Origin: Thioploca ingrica
GTDB taxonomy: Bacteria > Pseudomonadota > Gammaproteobacteria > Beggiatoales > Beggiatoaceae
Direction of reading: 5' to 3'
Length of the DNA stretch: 64,000 nt
NCBI GenBank assembly: GCA_000828835.1
Contig: AP014633.1
Coordinates: 806,001 to 870,000, forward strand
Shown: one piece after another, positions 1-7,775 of the stretch
Position numbering within the stretch: the first letter of the stretch is position 1
Layout of the letters: every line of letters starts with the position of its first letter
Made by a program: the position numbers and the translations under genes
Notes under the pieces: generated by a model
Told to the model about the DNA's origin: nothing
Seen by the model: the letters and a program-made list of their open reading frames with translations, nothing else
The model's database searches: none

Positions 1-1104
1 CCCAGTGGTCCAATTGATGTTGATTTAGCGGCTTTATTCTATACCTCTGGTTCAACCGGAAGTCCCAAAGGAGTTATGTTAACTCACTATAATATTGTCC
101 AAGGTGCTCGCAGTGTCGCCAGTTATCTGAATAATACCTCGGCTGAGCGGGTGTTAGGGTTACTGTCAATGAGTTTTGATTATGGCATGAACCAAGTCAC
201 CACGATGTTTTTAGTCGGTGGGACTGTGGTGCTGCAACCCGTGGTTATGTTGCCGGAAATTGTTAAAACAGTTATGACTCATCAGGTGACTGGTTTAGCA
301 GCCGTACCCCCCACTTGGATTCAATTAGTCCGCTATTTACAGGAAACTAAACTAAAATTACCTTCGTTACGTTATCTAACGAATTCTGGTGGTAAAATTC
401 CGCAAACTATCCTCCAAGCGATGCCACAAGTGTTTCCAAACGTAGATATTTATTTAATGTATGGTTTAACCGAGGCATTTCGCTCCACTTATTTGCCACC
501 GACCCGCTTTCATGAAAAAATGGGAGCCATTGGTAAAGCGATTCCCAATACCGAAGTTTATGTGGTTGATCCACAAAAAGGATTATGCCAACCCGGCGAA
601 CCCGGCGAATTACTGCATCGTGGTAGTCTGATCAGTTTAGGTTATTGGGGACAACCCGAACTGACTCAAGAAAAAATTAAAGTGTCTGAACATCTTAAAC
701 CACTGATTGGTGAAGAAAAAGTTTTATTCAGTGGTGACATAGTTAAACAAGATGAAGAAGGAATTCTTTGGTTCATCAGTCGGGCTGATGCTTTGATTAA
801 ATCCAACAGTATTCGTATTAGCCCCACCGAAGTAGAAGATATTGTCTATGAAAGTGAAATGGTTAACGACGCTATCGCTTTTGGGGTTGAAGATGAACTA
901 TTAGGACAAGTTGTGCATATTGCGGTTTCTCTGCTAGAAGATCCCATTATTGATATTCAAACATTAGCCCATTACTGTCGACAAAATATGCCCAATTATA
1001 TGATACCGAGAGAAATTCATTGTTGGAAAGGCTTAATGCCTCGGACTGCGAGCGGCAAGATTGATCGTCCACACGTGATCAACACCTGTTTAGGACAGTC
1101 ATAA
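1..1104 (+). CDS. Acyl-CoA ligase (AMP-forming), exosortase A-associated type, 5' truncated by the window
   Basis: The reading frame is open from base 1, so the gene starts upstream of the window; the first ATG at 76 is internal. Residues 14-24 counted from base 1 read YTSGSTGSPKG, the phosphate-binding core motif of adenylate-forming enzymes, and the C-terminus carries TASGKIDR with the lysine expected to act in adenylation. The family activates a carboxylic acid as an acyl-AMP and transfers it to CoA or a carrier thiol. The next three genes encode a GNAT, an acyl carrier protein and a PLP decarboxylase, the set typical of exosortase A/PEP-CTERM exopolysaccharide loci, so I infer it belongs to that ligase subfamily and may load the carrier protein. 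About 368 residues are visible of a family usually above 500. Substrate is not readable from sequence. Confidence 0.85.
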   Translation, partial: PSGPIDVDLAALFYTSGSTGSPKGVMLTHYNIVQGARSVASYLNNTSAERVLGLLSMSFDYGMNQVTTMFLVGGTVVLQPVVMLPEIVKTVMTHQVTGLAAVPPTWIQLVRYLQETKLKLPSLRYLTNSGGKIPQTILQAMPQVFPNVDIYLMYGLTEAFRSTYLPPTRFHEKMGAIGKAIPNTEVYVVDPQKGLCQPGEPGELLHRGSLISLGYWGQPELTQEKIKVSEHLKPLIGEEKVLFSGDIVKQDEEGILWFISRADALIKSNSIRISPTEVEDIVYESEMVNDAIAFGVEDELLGQVVHIAVSLLEDPIIDIQTLAHYCRQNMPNYMIPREIHCWKGLMPRTASGKIDRPHVINTCLGQS

Positions 1105-1715
1105 TGACATTGCGGCTGGAAAAATTTTTTGGGAATCAAATTGAATCGCAAATGGCTCCTTATATTGCGGCTATAGCGCAATTACGATTAGAAGTTTTTC
1201 GCGATTTTCCTCATCTTTACCAAAGTACTTTAGCTTATGAAGAAAAATCTTTACAAATTTTAGCTCAAGCGCCCCACTGTTTTATTTTACTCGTTTTTGA
1301 TGTTGAGCAATTGGTTGGTGCAAGTATTGCACTCCCTTTTGAATATGCGTTTAAAACGGCTGAGATCAAACAACGCTTATCACAACAAGGTTTTAGTCCA
1401 GAAACGTTTATGTATTTTTATCAATCAGCACTTAAACGATCTTACCGTCACCAGGGGGTCGGTACCCGCTTTTTTACTGAACGGGAAATTTATGCTAACT
1501 CACTAAAACAATTTAACTATTGTTGTTTTTATGCCATTCAGCGGCCTTTAGATCACCCCCAATGTCCAATTCATTATGTTCCATTAGATCATTTTTGGAG
1601 TAGGCGTGGATATACTCAATTTCCTTCAATGGAGATAAGTGTTGCTTGGCAAGATAGGGGTGAAACGGTAAAATCTTCTAAAATTATGCAGTTTTGGATG
1701 AAAAAATTAATTTAA
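1104..1715 (+). CDS. GNAT-family N-acyltransferase in the exosortase-type activation module
   Basis: The 203-residue protein overlaps the stop of the ligase by one base (TAATG), indicating translational coupling. Residues 114-120 (YRHQGVG) form the acetyl-CoA pyrophosphate-binding motif A of GNAT enzymes, preceded by a hydrophobic beta strand near 61-75. The C-terminal part (HFWSRRGY near 160) matches the usual end of the fold. The family transfers an acyl group from CoA or a carrier protein to an amine. In context it may acylate the product made by the ligase, carrier protein and decarboxylase. I cannot tell the true donor or acceptor, and it is shorter than the autoinducer-synthase-like acyltransferases of some exosortase clusters. 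Confidence 0.75.
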   Translation: MTLRLEKFFGNQIESQMAPYIAAIAQLRLEVFRDFPHLYQSTLAYEEKSLQILAQAPHCFILLVFDVEQLVGASIALPFEYAFKTAEIKQRLSQQGFSPETFMYFYQSALKRSYRHQGVGTRFFTEREIYANSLKQFNYCCFYAIQRPLDHPQCPIHYVPLDHFWSRRGYTQFPSMEISVAWQDRGETVKSSKIMQFWMKKLI

Positions 1716-1847
1716 TCGACATTAAATACTAAAGCGATTTTTTTATTTAGCCAAGGTAGGTTACTCGTTAATTAAGCTTAAATTGATATATTTTCATTGC
1801 AATCGATCAACTCAACAATCCAATTACCATTTTTTTAATTGAATATT

Positions 1848-2099
1848 ATGTTAATTATGACCTTAGACCGTAACAATTTACTCAATTATTTTCAAAAACA
1901 TATGGGACTTGACACCCACGAAATCGATGATGAAACGCGGTTATTTTCATCCGGATTACTCGATTCTTTCAGTATGGTTGATCTCATTTTCTTTATTGAA
2001 GAAAATGCCAAATTTAGAGTTAAACCAACGGAAGTGAATCTTGATAATTTAGATTCTATTCAACGGATCCTAAATTTTACGCAAGCTCGTGGTGAATAA
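1848..2099 (+). CDS. Acyl carrier protein
   Basis: A small acidic helical protein with the LDSFSMVDL motif; the serine in DSF is the expected 4'-phosphopantetheine attachment site (residue 40 if translation starts at 1848). The classic ACP signature is DSL, so DSF is a mild variant. A TTG at 1839, ATG at 1848 and ATG at 1857 are all possible starts; no strong ribosome binding site separates them and I prefer an ATG. It lies between the GNAT/ligase pair and the PLP decarboxylase, 12 bases from the latter. I infer that it carries the acyl or aminoacyl group activated by the upstream ligase rather than serving bulk fatty acid synthesis. Confidence 0.85.
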   Translation: MLIMTLDRNNLLNYFQKHMGLDTHEIDDETRLFSSGLLDSFSMVDLIFFIEENAKFRVKPTEVNLDNLDSIQRILNFTQARGE

Positions 2100-2111
2100 C
2101 AAAATAACCCG

Positions 2112-3362
2112 ATGAATGAATTATTGATTCGTATTGTTCGTGAGTATGACACGCCTTGTTTTGTTTATCAAATGGATGTCATTAACCAACGGATCGAGGA
2201 ACTGAGAACTGCTTTTGGCAATCGTTTTAAAATAAGCTACGCAGTTAAAAGTAATCCTAATCAAGTTATTTTACAGCGGTTACAAAATCGGGTTGATATG
2301 CTTGATATTTCCTCGAGTGGCGAATTGATTCGAGCTCGACAAGCGGGCTGGTCCGCTCACCAGCTGAGTTTTACCGGGCCGGGTAAGCGAGATAGCGAAT
2401 TACAATTGGCGGTGAACCAGCAAATCGGTCAGATTGTGATTGAATCAGTCGCTGAAGCGCAACGTCTTAATACTATCGCGCAACAAGCCGGTATCATACA
2501 GTCAGTCCTGGTTAGAATTTCACCTTTGAAAATTCCGCCAGGTTTCGGAATTAATATGGCCGGGAAACCCAATCAATTTGGCATTGATGAAGAAGATCTC
2601 GATCCAGCCCTGGAGATAATCAAAAAATTACCCTTCATTCGAGTCGGTGGGTTTCATATCTATTCGGGAACCCAATGTCTTCAAACTGAAGCAATTATTG
2701 CTAATTTTAATAATTTTATTAATATTTTTCAGCGGGTTTCCCAAACTCACCAGTTCTACCCAGAAAAATTAATCTTTGGTGCTGGATTTGGAATTCCCTA
2801 TCACGAAGAGGATCAACCCTTAGATTTAATTGCCATTGCTAATCAAATTAACCCCGCCTTGGATGAATTGCAAAATGCGACGTATTTTGCAAAAACTCGT
2901 TTCATTTTGGAACTCGGTCGTTATTTGGTTGGTGAAGCGGGTATTTATCTCACTCGCGTTATTAACCAAAAAAAATCTCGCGGTACCGATATCTGTATTT
3001 GTGACGGTGGCATGAATCACCACCTCGCTGCGTGTGGGCACTTTGGTACTATCATTCCACGCAACTATCGAATGTTTAAAGTCATTACTGATCCCGATCA
3101 ATCGGTAACTCCTTCACAATTCTATGACTTATTTGGGCCTCTTTGCTCGGCCATTGATAGATTAGGGCACCGGGTTAAATTACCGCCGCTGGCTATTGGC
3201 GATATTATCGCTATTCAATCCAGTGGTGCCTATGGTCTGACAGCCAGCCCGCTCTATTTTATTAGCCATCCCCTACCCCAAGAGATTCTGATAGAAACTC
3301 AAGCTGGCCAAGTGAAGATTGAGGCTATCAATCAAGTAACTCATCAATTAACGTCTGATTGA
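2112..3362 (+). CDS. Pyridoxal-dependent decarboxylase, exosortase A system-associated
   Basis: A 416-residue fold-type III PLP enzyme of the ornithine/diaminopimelate decarboxylase family. Lys46 in SYAVKSNP is the expected Schiff-base lysine; GFHIYSGTQ, FGAGFGIPY and the ELGRYLVG segment match the PLP phosphate and active-site loops, and a late GPLC motif supplies the second-subunit cysteine. The final part (SSGAYGLTASPLYF) is typical of the family. Amino-acid decarboxylases of this branch occur beside the acyl ligase, GNAT and carrier protein in exosortase A loci, as here. The substrate is unknown; it could decarboxylate an amino acid tethered to the carrier protein. Its last 19 bases overlap convergently with ccoS. 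Confidence 0.9.
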   Translation: MNELLIRIVREYDTPCFVYQMDVINQRIEELRTAFGNRFKISYAVKSNPNQVILQRLQNRVDMLDISSSGELIRARQAGWSAHQLSFTGPGKRDSELQLAVNQQIGQIVIESVAEAQRLNTIAQQAGIIQSVLVRISPLKIPPGFGINMAGKPNQFGIDEEDLDPALEIIKKLPFIRVGGFHIYSGTQCLQTEAIIANFNNFINIFQRVSQTHQFYPEKLIFGAGFGIPYHEEDQPLDLIAIANQINPALDELQNATYFAKTRFILELGRYLVGEAGIYLTRVINQKKSRGTDICICDGGMNHHLAACGHFGTIIPRNYRMFKVITDPDQSVTPSQFYDLFGPLCSAIDRLGHRVKLPPLAIGDIIAIQSSGAYGLTASPLYFISHPLPQEILIETQAGQVKIEAINQVTHQLTSD

Positions 3363-3538
3363 AGCGGTTTTTTTGGGCTACCTTCAGCCGGAGTGGCTTC
3401 ATCATTATCCATTAAAATTTCATGACTTGGACCTTCTAGATCATCGAATTGACCTGATTTAATAGCCCATAAAAACACACCAATGATTAACCCAATCATG
3501 ACTAATGAGATAGGAATTAATAAATACAATATGTTCAT
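3344..3538 (-). CDS. ccoS: Cytochrome cbb3 oxidase assembly protein CcoS
   Basis: A 64-residue single-span membrane protein beginning MNILYLLIPISLV, followed by FLWAIKSGQFDDLEGP, the diagnostic CcoS signature. CcoS is needed for assembly of the heme- and copper-containing cbb3 terminal oxidase in the inner membrane. It is normally the last gene of ccoGHIS. Here no ccoI, ccoH or ccoN lies upstream on the minus strand; the next 400 bases hold only a NADAR fragment. The length is normal and the acidic C-terminal tail is usual, so the gene looks intact but separated from its partners. Its stop overlaps the end of the convergent decarboxylase gene. Confidence 0.93.
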   Translation of the reverse strand: MNILYLLIPISLVMIGLIIGVFLWAIKSGQFDDLEGPSHEILMDNDEATPAEGSPKKPLQSDVN

Positions 3539-3699
3539 AGCATTATTTGAATAAATAGAAAAAAATGAGTGTTAGTTAAAATTGAGTAAATAGGCACTGT
3601 TATTAAATGATGATTTTGATATTCTAGGGTTGAATTTCTGCTTATTTCTGTTTTTTAAATTGAACTCCGGCAGGGTGTTAGGAAAATAGGAGTGGTGAA

Positions 3700-3810
3700 A
3701 TGACGATCTATTTTTATACGACCACTGAAAAATACGGAAAATTTTCAAATTTTTCGAGGTATGGTGTGGAACTTGAGGGTAAATGGTGGCAAACTACCGA
3801 ACACTATTAG
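3700..3810 (+). pseudogene. NADAR (YbiA-like) domain gene remnant, N-terminal 36 codons only
   Basis: A short frame starts at an ATG with a good AGGAG site seven bases upstream. It encodes MTIYFYTTTEKYGKFSNFSR followed by GVELEGKWWQTTEHY and then TAG. This matches the first beta strands of NADAR proteins (YbiA/RibX type: 'IYFY...FGEFSNF...I.LDGK.WPTVEHY'), which are usually 140-180 residues and act on ADP-ribose-linked N-glycosidic bonds or related substrates. The remainder of the domain is absent: the bases after the stop do not continue the family. I therefore read it as a truncated remnant. The recognition rests on memory of the family pattern, not on an alignment. Confidence 0.7.
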
Positions 3811-3953
3811 TGATTACTATTGGGGTTGTAGTGCAGAGGACTCAGGAAAAAACCTGTTGGGGAAAATACTCCAATCAGATTATACTAAAATATAAATAAA
3901 TTCCTAAAACCGCCGTTCACAACTATTAAATTAGTTAAGTTATATTGTTAACT

Positions 3954-4733
3954 ATGAAATTGCAAGCATTGCCGAAAACTGAAAAGCTTACCAAAGAAAT
4001 CAATCACCTTATTGAGAGAGCGGGAGCAACAACGGATGAAGTTACGCTGGCACGCTGGGTCAAAGAAGCTCAACAACTTATCGACAATGGAATTGACCAG
4101 ATTGGTGGATATATACTTCTCTTTGCTATTGCTGTCTTTCGGCGCGATGTTCGGCAATTGAAGAAGAATTACCAACAAGCTATAACCAAAGGGGTGTCAG
4201 ATAATCCATTTATTTATATCAATTATTTTAACTCTTTGATAAATTTGGGTTATATATCAGCGGATTTTGATATTGTGCTAGCAGCGAGTAAGATTTTTCT
4301 AAATAATTTAAAAGTTATTTCTGAATCGATTGATTACGCTATCTCTGCCGGCCAATATCAATTTGCCCAAGAACTTATTGAAAATTTTCATAAACTAAGT
4401 CCAAATAACCAGCTACCTGAAGAAGAAATGGTTGCTTTTGCCCAAAAAAGAAATCTTAATGAAGCAGAAATTCAAAAATATATCTCTATTGCCATGGAAG
4501 TGTTTCACCATCTTCAAAATCCAGCGAAAATTATAATTGAAATGAGAGGTGAGATATTTGCTGATGAAGAATCGGAATGGATACAATTGGGTATTTGGAT
4601 AGACAATATTTCTGTAGAAGAATTAGCAGATATAACATTTAATTTATGTGATGCACTGGCCGAAGAAAATTTTTCCCTTGAAACAACCAGCCAGTTTTTA
4701 GTTTCCTACCATTTATGGGAAAGAACATTGTGA
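3954..4733 (+). CDS. Helical repeat-like protein of unknown function, partner of the downstream HEPN gene
   Basis: I do not recognise this family. The product is about 259 residues, soluble, mostly helical by composition, with a TPR-like hairpin around ISESIDYAISAGQYQFAQEL near the middle and an acidic C-terminal third. The frame extends to a TTG at 3945, but the ATG at 3954 is the more likely start. Its end overlaps the next gene by up to 19 bases, so the two are almost certainly cotranscribed and coupled. The downstream product is a HEPN protein, which makes an antitoxin, regulatory or structural partner role possible. That role is inference from gene order only. Confidence 0.7.
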   Translation: MKLQALPKTEKLTKEINHLIERAGATTDEVTLARWVKEAQQLIDNGIDQIGGYILLFAIAVFRRDVRQLKKNYQQAITKGVSDNPFIYINYFNSLINLGYISADFDIVLAASKIFLNNLKVISESIDYAISAGQYQFAQELIENFHKLSPNNQLPEEEMVAFAQKRNLNEAEIQKYISIAMEVFHHLQNPAKIIIEMRGEIFADEESEWIQLGIWIDNISVEELADITFNLCDALAEENFSLETTSQFLVSYHLWERTL

Positions 4734-5071
4734 ATGCTAAAGAGTTTTTAGATTCGGCCTATCAAATTAATCAAGATGCAACCAAAGAAGTGGATTATCG
4801 CAATGCAACCAGTCGTGCCTATTATGCAGCTTACCATGGGTGCAAGAAATTAGTTAATGAACCGGCAGTAATGGGTGCCAGTCACGAGAAAGTAATCATT
4901 GCACTTAAGAACAGTTCTCACCAGGAAAAACGGTCTATTGGAAATAGCTTGCAACAAATTAAAGCGAGTCGGGTATGGGCAGATTACCAACTCGATAACT
5001 CATTTCCTCGCTCAGAATCCAATAAGGTGCTGGAAATCGTTAAACGTTTATATAATCTCAATAAATTATGA
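4715..5071 (+). CDS. HEPN-domain protein (UPF0332-like)
   Basis: The 118-residue protein contains SRAYYAAYHGCKKLV; R34 and H41 form an R-x6-H arrangement, within the Rx4-6H motif of HEPN ribonucleases. The surrounding helix matches the SRAYYAxxH pattern of the UPF0332 branch. HEPN proteins act as RNases or AMPylation targets in many toxin-antitoxin and defence modules. Translation may start at ATG 4715 or at GTG 4730, the latter giving a four-base GTGA overlap with the stop of the upstream gene. No MNT-type nucleotidyltransferase is adjacent, so this is not a standard HEPN/MNT pair. Catalytic activity is inferred from the motif. Confidence 0.75.
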   Translation: MGKNIVNAKEFLDSAYQINQDATKEVDYRNATSRAYYAAYHGCKKLVNEPAVMGASHEKVIIALKNSSHQEKRSIGNSLQQIKASRVWADYQLDNSFPRSESNKVLEIVKRLYNLNKL

Positions 5072-5090
5072 GAGCCGAATCCAGTAGCGT

Positions 5091-5136
5091 AGGTAGGATG
5101 GGTAAAGCAAAGCGAAACTCACTCTACATTCTACCT
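5091..5136. repeat. Degenerate intergenic stem-loop with GTAGG/CCTAC arms
   Basis: The arms AGGTAGGATG (5091-5100) and CATTCTACCT (5127-5136) pair with one G-T mismatch around an A-rich loop. The pattern resembles the palindromic intergenic element seen more clearly at 27953-27999. It sits between the HEPN gene and the convergent ABC permease gene and may also help end transcription, although no U-run follows. Confidence 0.4.
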
Positions 5137-5229
5137 TGACTTAATTAATTTAATTGGCTGGTAATAACAGTTTTAACTCGTCCAGCTTCAGTATCAGTAG
5201 TGTGTGCATTGCCGACTTTACCACAATCT

Positions 5230-6036
5230 TTATTGGTTACGGATTTTGACGTCTAATTTATCTCTCAGTTGATCGCCTAACAAGTTGACTGATAGAACGA
5301 CTAATATCAAGGCAATTCCTGGTGCTAATACCATGTGTGGTGAGACGAGCATGTATCTAGTGCCATCGCGAATCATACTACCCCAGGAAGCGGCTGGTGG
5401 TTGTACGCCTAACCCTAAAAAGGATAGTCCCGCTTCGGCAATAACCACGCCAGCAATACCGAAAGTGGCTTCAATCGTTAGGGGTGCCATAACTAACGGT
5501 AAAATGTGATAGCGTAAAATTCGTGGGGTTTGCGCACCTAAAGCTAAAGCAGCTAACACATGTTCTCGATGTTTAAGTGATAAGGTTTGGGCACGTGCTA
5601 GTCGCGCAAAGCCAACCCAACCGACTACCGAGAGAGCCAATACCACATTTTCAATCCCGGGTCCAAGTAAGCCTGATAAAGCAATCGCTAGTAAAATTCC
5701 CGGAAAAGCTAAAAAGACATCGATTAAACGGACCATAACTAAATCAATATAACCACCGACCCAACCACTGATCATTCCAATGAGTGTCCCAATGAATAAT
5801 GACAGTAAAATGACCCAAAAGGCGACAAAGAATGAAGTCTTTGCTCCCATAATGAGCCGATCAAGAATTGGACGACCCAGATCATCATATCCTAACCAAG
5901 CGGTGGTAGAAGGGGGGTGTAAAATAAAGGGTAAGTTAATTTGGTTGGGTTGCAAAGGTAACCATGGCCCGAATAAAGCCAATAGTAACCATATTATTAA
6001 TAAGCCAGCCGGAACAATGACTTGATATTTAAACAC
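5230..6036 (-). CDS. ABC transporter permease, DppC/OppC family
   Basis: A 268-residue inner-membrane protein with an N-terminal signal-anchor helix (residues 5-27) and about five further spans. The stretch AEAGLSFLGLGVQPPAASWG is the classic EAA-region signature of DppC-type permeases, and DDLGRPILDRLIMGAK precedes the core domain as in OppC/NikC proteins. Such proteins form one half of the channel for peptides, nickel or related solutes. The start overlaps the end of the DppB-like gene by eight bases, indicating an operon. No substrate-binding protein or ATPase gene follows; the next gene downstream is convergent, so those subunits must be elsewhere. The substrate is therefore unassigned. 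Confidence 0.9.
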   Translation of the reverse strand: MFKYQVIVPAGLLIIWLLLALFGPWLPLQPNQINLPFILHPPSTTAWLGYDDLGRPILDRLIMGAKTSFFVAFWVILLSLFIGTLIGMISGWVGGYIDLVMVRLIDVFLAFPGILLAIALSGLLGPGIENVVLALSVVGWVGFARLARAQTLSLKHREHVLAALALGAQTPRILRYHILPLVMAPLTIEATFGIAGVVIAEAGLSFLGLGVQPPAASWGSMIRDGTRYMLVSPHMVLAPGIALILVVLSVNLLGDQLRDKLDVKIRNQ

Positions 6037-6952
6037 GATAACGTACTCGAGGATCTAACCCAGCGTAAAGCAGGTCAGTTAAAGTATTGACCAAAACATA
6101 ACTTAGGCTAATTAATAAAACACAAGCTTGCACTACCAGGTAATCCCGTTGCTGAATCGATTCAACCGTCAATTGGCCGATACCCGGCCAAGCAAATACC
6201 GTTTCAGTAATCACAGCACCCCCTAATAAAGTACCGAGTTGTAAACCTAAGATAGTGATAATCGGTAAAGCAGCATTGCGTAAAGCATGATGTAAAATAA
6301 TGGCAATTTCATTTAACCCTTTAGCACGGGCGGTGCGGATATAATCCTCATGAAGGACTTCTAATAAAGTCGCACGTACCATTCGAGCTAAAATAGCCGC
6401 TAAGGCAGTGCCTAAGGTCAGTGCCGGTAATACCAGTGAGGACCAGCCTTCTCGTCCACTGACTGGAAACCAACCCAGGTTAAGCGAGAAGATAATAATA
6501 AGAAGTGGTCCCATCCAGAAATGGGGGATAGATACGCCTAGCAAAGAAAATATCATCGCACCTTGATCATAAACTGTATTTTGACGCAAAGCGGCCAAAC
6601 TGCCCAAGGGAATGGCTATTAAGATAGCAATGAACAAACCGGCAATGGCTAATTCAATGGTTGCGGGTAACCGTTGCAATAAGATATCCATAATCGGTTC
6701 TTGAGAATAAAGTGAGTGACCTAGATCGCCATGTTGTAATTGAATCAAGTAGGTCAACCATTGTTGTAATAGTGGTTGGTCAAGACCTAATTTTTCACGT
6801 AACTGCGCTTGATCAGCGGGTGTCGCCGACTCACCTAACATCACTTGCACGGGATCACCCGGCACGATATGAAGCAGAAAAAAAACTAAAGTAATCACCC
6901 CAAATACGACGGTTAAAAGACTGAGTACCCGAGATAACAAGAAAGATAACAT
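6029..6952 (-). CDS. ABC transporter permease, DppB/OppB family
   Basis: A 307-residue permease starting MLSFLLSRVLSLLTVVFGV with the HIVPGDPV segment after the first helix, both characteristic of DppB/OppB. The central motif RMVRATLLEVLHEDYIRTAR is the cytoplasmic coupling loop that contacts the ATPase, and the end (LTDLLYAGLDPRVRY) is the family C-terminus. It pairs with the overlapping DppC-like gene to form the membrane channel of a dipeptide, oligopeptide or metal-chelate importer. It begins eight bases after the stop of lgt, so the three genes probably share a transcript. Which substrate is moved cannot be read from the permeases. Confidence 0.92.
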   Translation of the reverse strand: MLSFLLSRVLSLLTVVFGVITLVFFLLHIVPGDPVQVMLGESATPADQAQLREKLGLDQPLLQQWLTYLIQLQHGDLGHSLYSQEPIMDILLQRLPATIELAIAGLFIAILIAIPLGSLAALRQNTVYDQGAMIFSLLGVSIPHFWMGPLLIIIFSLNLGWFPVSGREGWSSLVLPALTLGTALAAILARMVRATLLEVLHEDYIRTARAKGLNEIAIILHHALRNAALPIITILGLQLGTLLGGAVITETVFAWPGIGQLTVESIQQRDYLVVQACVLLISLSYVLVNTLTDLLYAGLDPRVRYRV

Positions 6953-6960
6953 AAGCTAAT

Positions 6961-7746
6961 TTAGTGAGTCTGGTATCGATAAGCTAAACTCATCATGATA
7001 AATCCAATGATGATCATCGGTAAACTCAATAATTGTCCGGTCGTCATCCAATTAAAAGCAATAAAACCTAAATGTGCATCTGGGGTACGGACAAATTCGG
7101 CGAGGAAACGAAATGTTCCATAACCCATTAAAAACAAAGCTGATATTGCCATCGTTGGACGGGGACGTTGCGAAAAGATCCATAAAATAATAAACAACAT
7201 TACCCCTTCTAATGCCGCTTGATATAATTGGGAAGGATGACGAGGGATCATATCAACATGGGGAAATACCATACCCCAAGGTAAATCAGTAGGACGTCCC
7301 CAGAGCTCACCATTGATAAAGTTACCGATTCGTCCAGCAGCTAACCCCAGTGGAACTAAAGGTGCTATAAAATCAGTCACTTCAAAAAACCGGCGCTTAA
7401 TTTGGCGAGCATATAACCACATAGCAATTAACACACCTAAGAAACCACCATGAAATGACATACCGCCTTGCCAGACTTTAAAAATAGCCCAAGGGGTAGC
7501 AATATAATTAGGTAAGTCGTAGAATAAGACATATCCTAACCTGCCTCCTAGTACCACACCCAACGCACCATAAAAAACCAGATCACTCATTTGAGTAGGA
7601 ACAATAATCGCGTTGGGACGTTGTGCTCGTCGTAGACCTAACCACCAGGCTAATCCAAACCCAATTAAATACATTACCCCGTACCAATGTATCTTCAAAG
7701 GACCAATTTGCAAGAAAACGGGGTCAATTTCAGGATAAATTAACAT
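6961..7746 (-). CDS. lgt: Prolipoprotein diacylglyceryl transferase
   Basis: The 261-residue polytopic inner-membrane enzyme attaches diacylglycerol from phosphatidylglycerol to the lipobox cysteine of prolipoproteins. Residues 138-151 ([14 protein letters not shown]) are the Lgt signature, including the essential arginine and asparagine. FHGGFLGVL near residue 100 carries the conserved histidine-glycine pair. Seven hydrophobic spans and the length fit the family. It is the first gene of a minus-strand run with the two ABC permeases; only 29 bases separate its start from the divergent FecR-domain gene, so their promoters must overlap. Some bacteria place thyA after lgt; here thyA is far away. 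Confidence 0.97.
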   Translation of the reverse strand: MLIYPEIDPVFLQIGPLKIHWYGVMYLIGFGLAWWLGLRRAQRPNAIIVPTQMSDLVFYGALGVVLGGRLGYVLFYDLPNYIATPWAIFKVWQGGMSFHGGFLGVLIAMWLYARQIKRRFFEVTDFIAPLVPLGLAAGRIGNFINGELWGRPTDLPWGMVFPHVDMIPRHPSQLYQAALEGVMLFIILWIFSQRPRPTMAISALFLMGYGTFRFLAEFVRTPDAHLGFIAFNWMTTGQLLSLPMIIIGFIMMSLAYRYQTH

Positions 7747-7775
7747 AATAACACTCTTAAAACAGGAAAAAATTT

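Noticed and set aside
2826-3101. 91-residue minus-strand frame inside the decarboxylase
   Set aside because: Lies entirely within a well-supported gene, no family pattern, typical antisense shadow.
5140-5229. Minus-strand peptide-like stretch (KDCGKVGNAHTTDTEAGRVK) after the DppC stop
   Set aside because: Protein-like composition but no start codon, no family match and no ribosome site; cannot be distinguished from chance.
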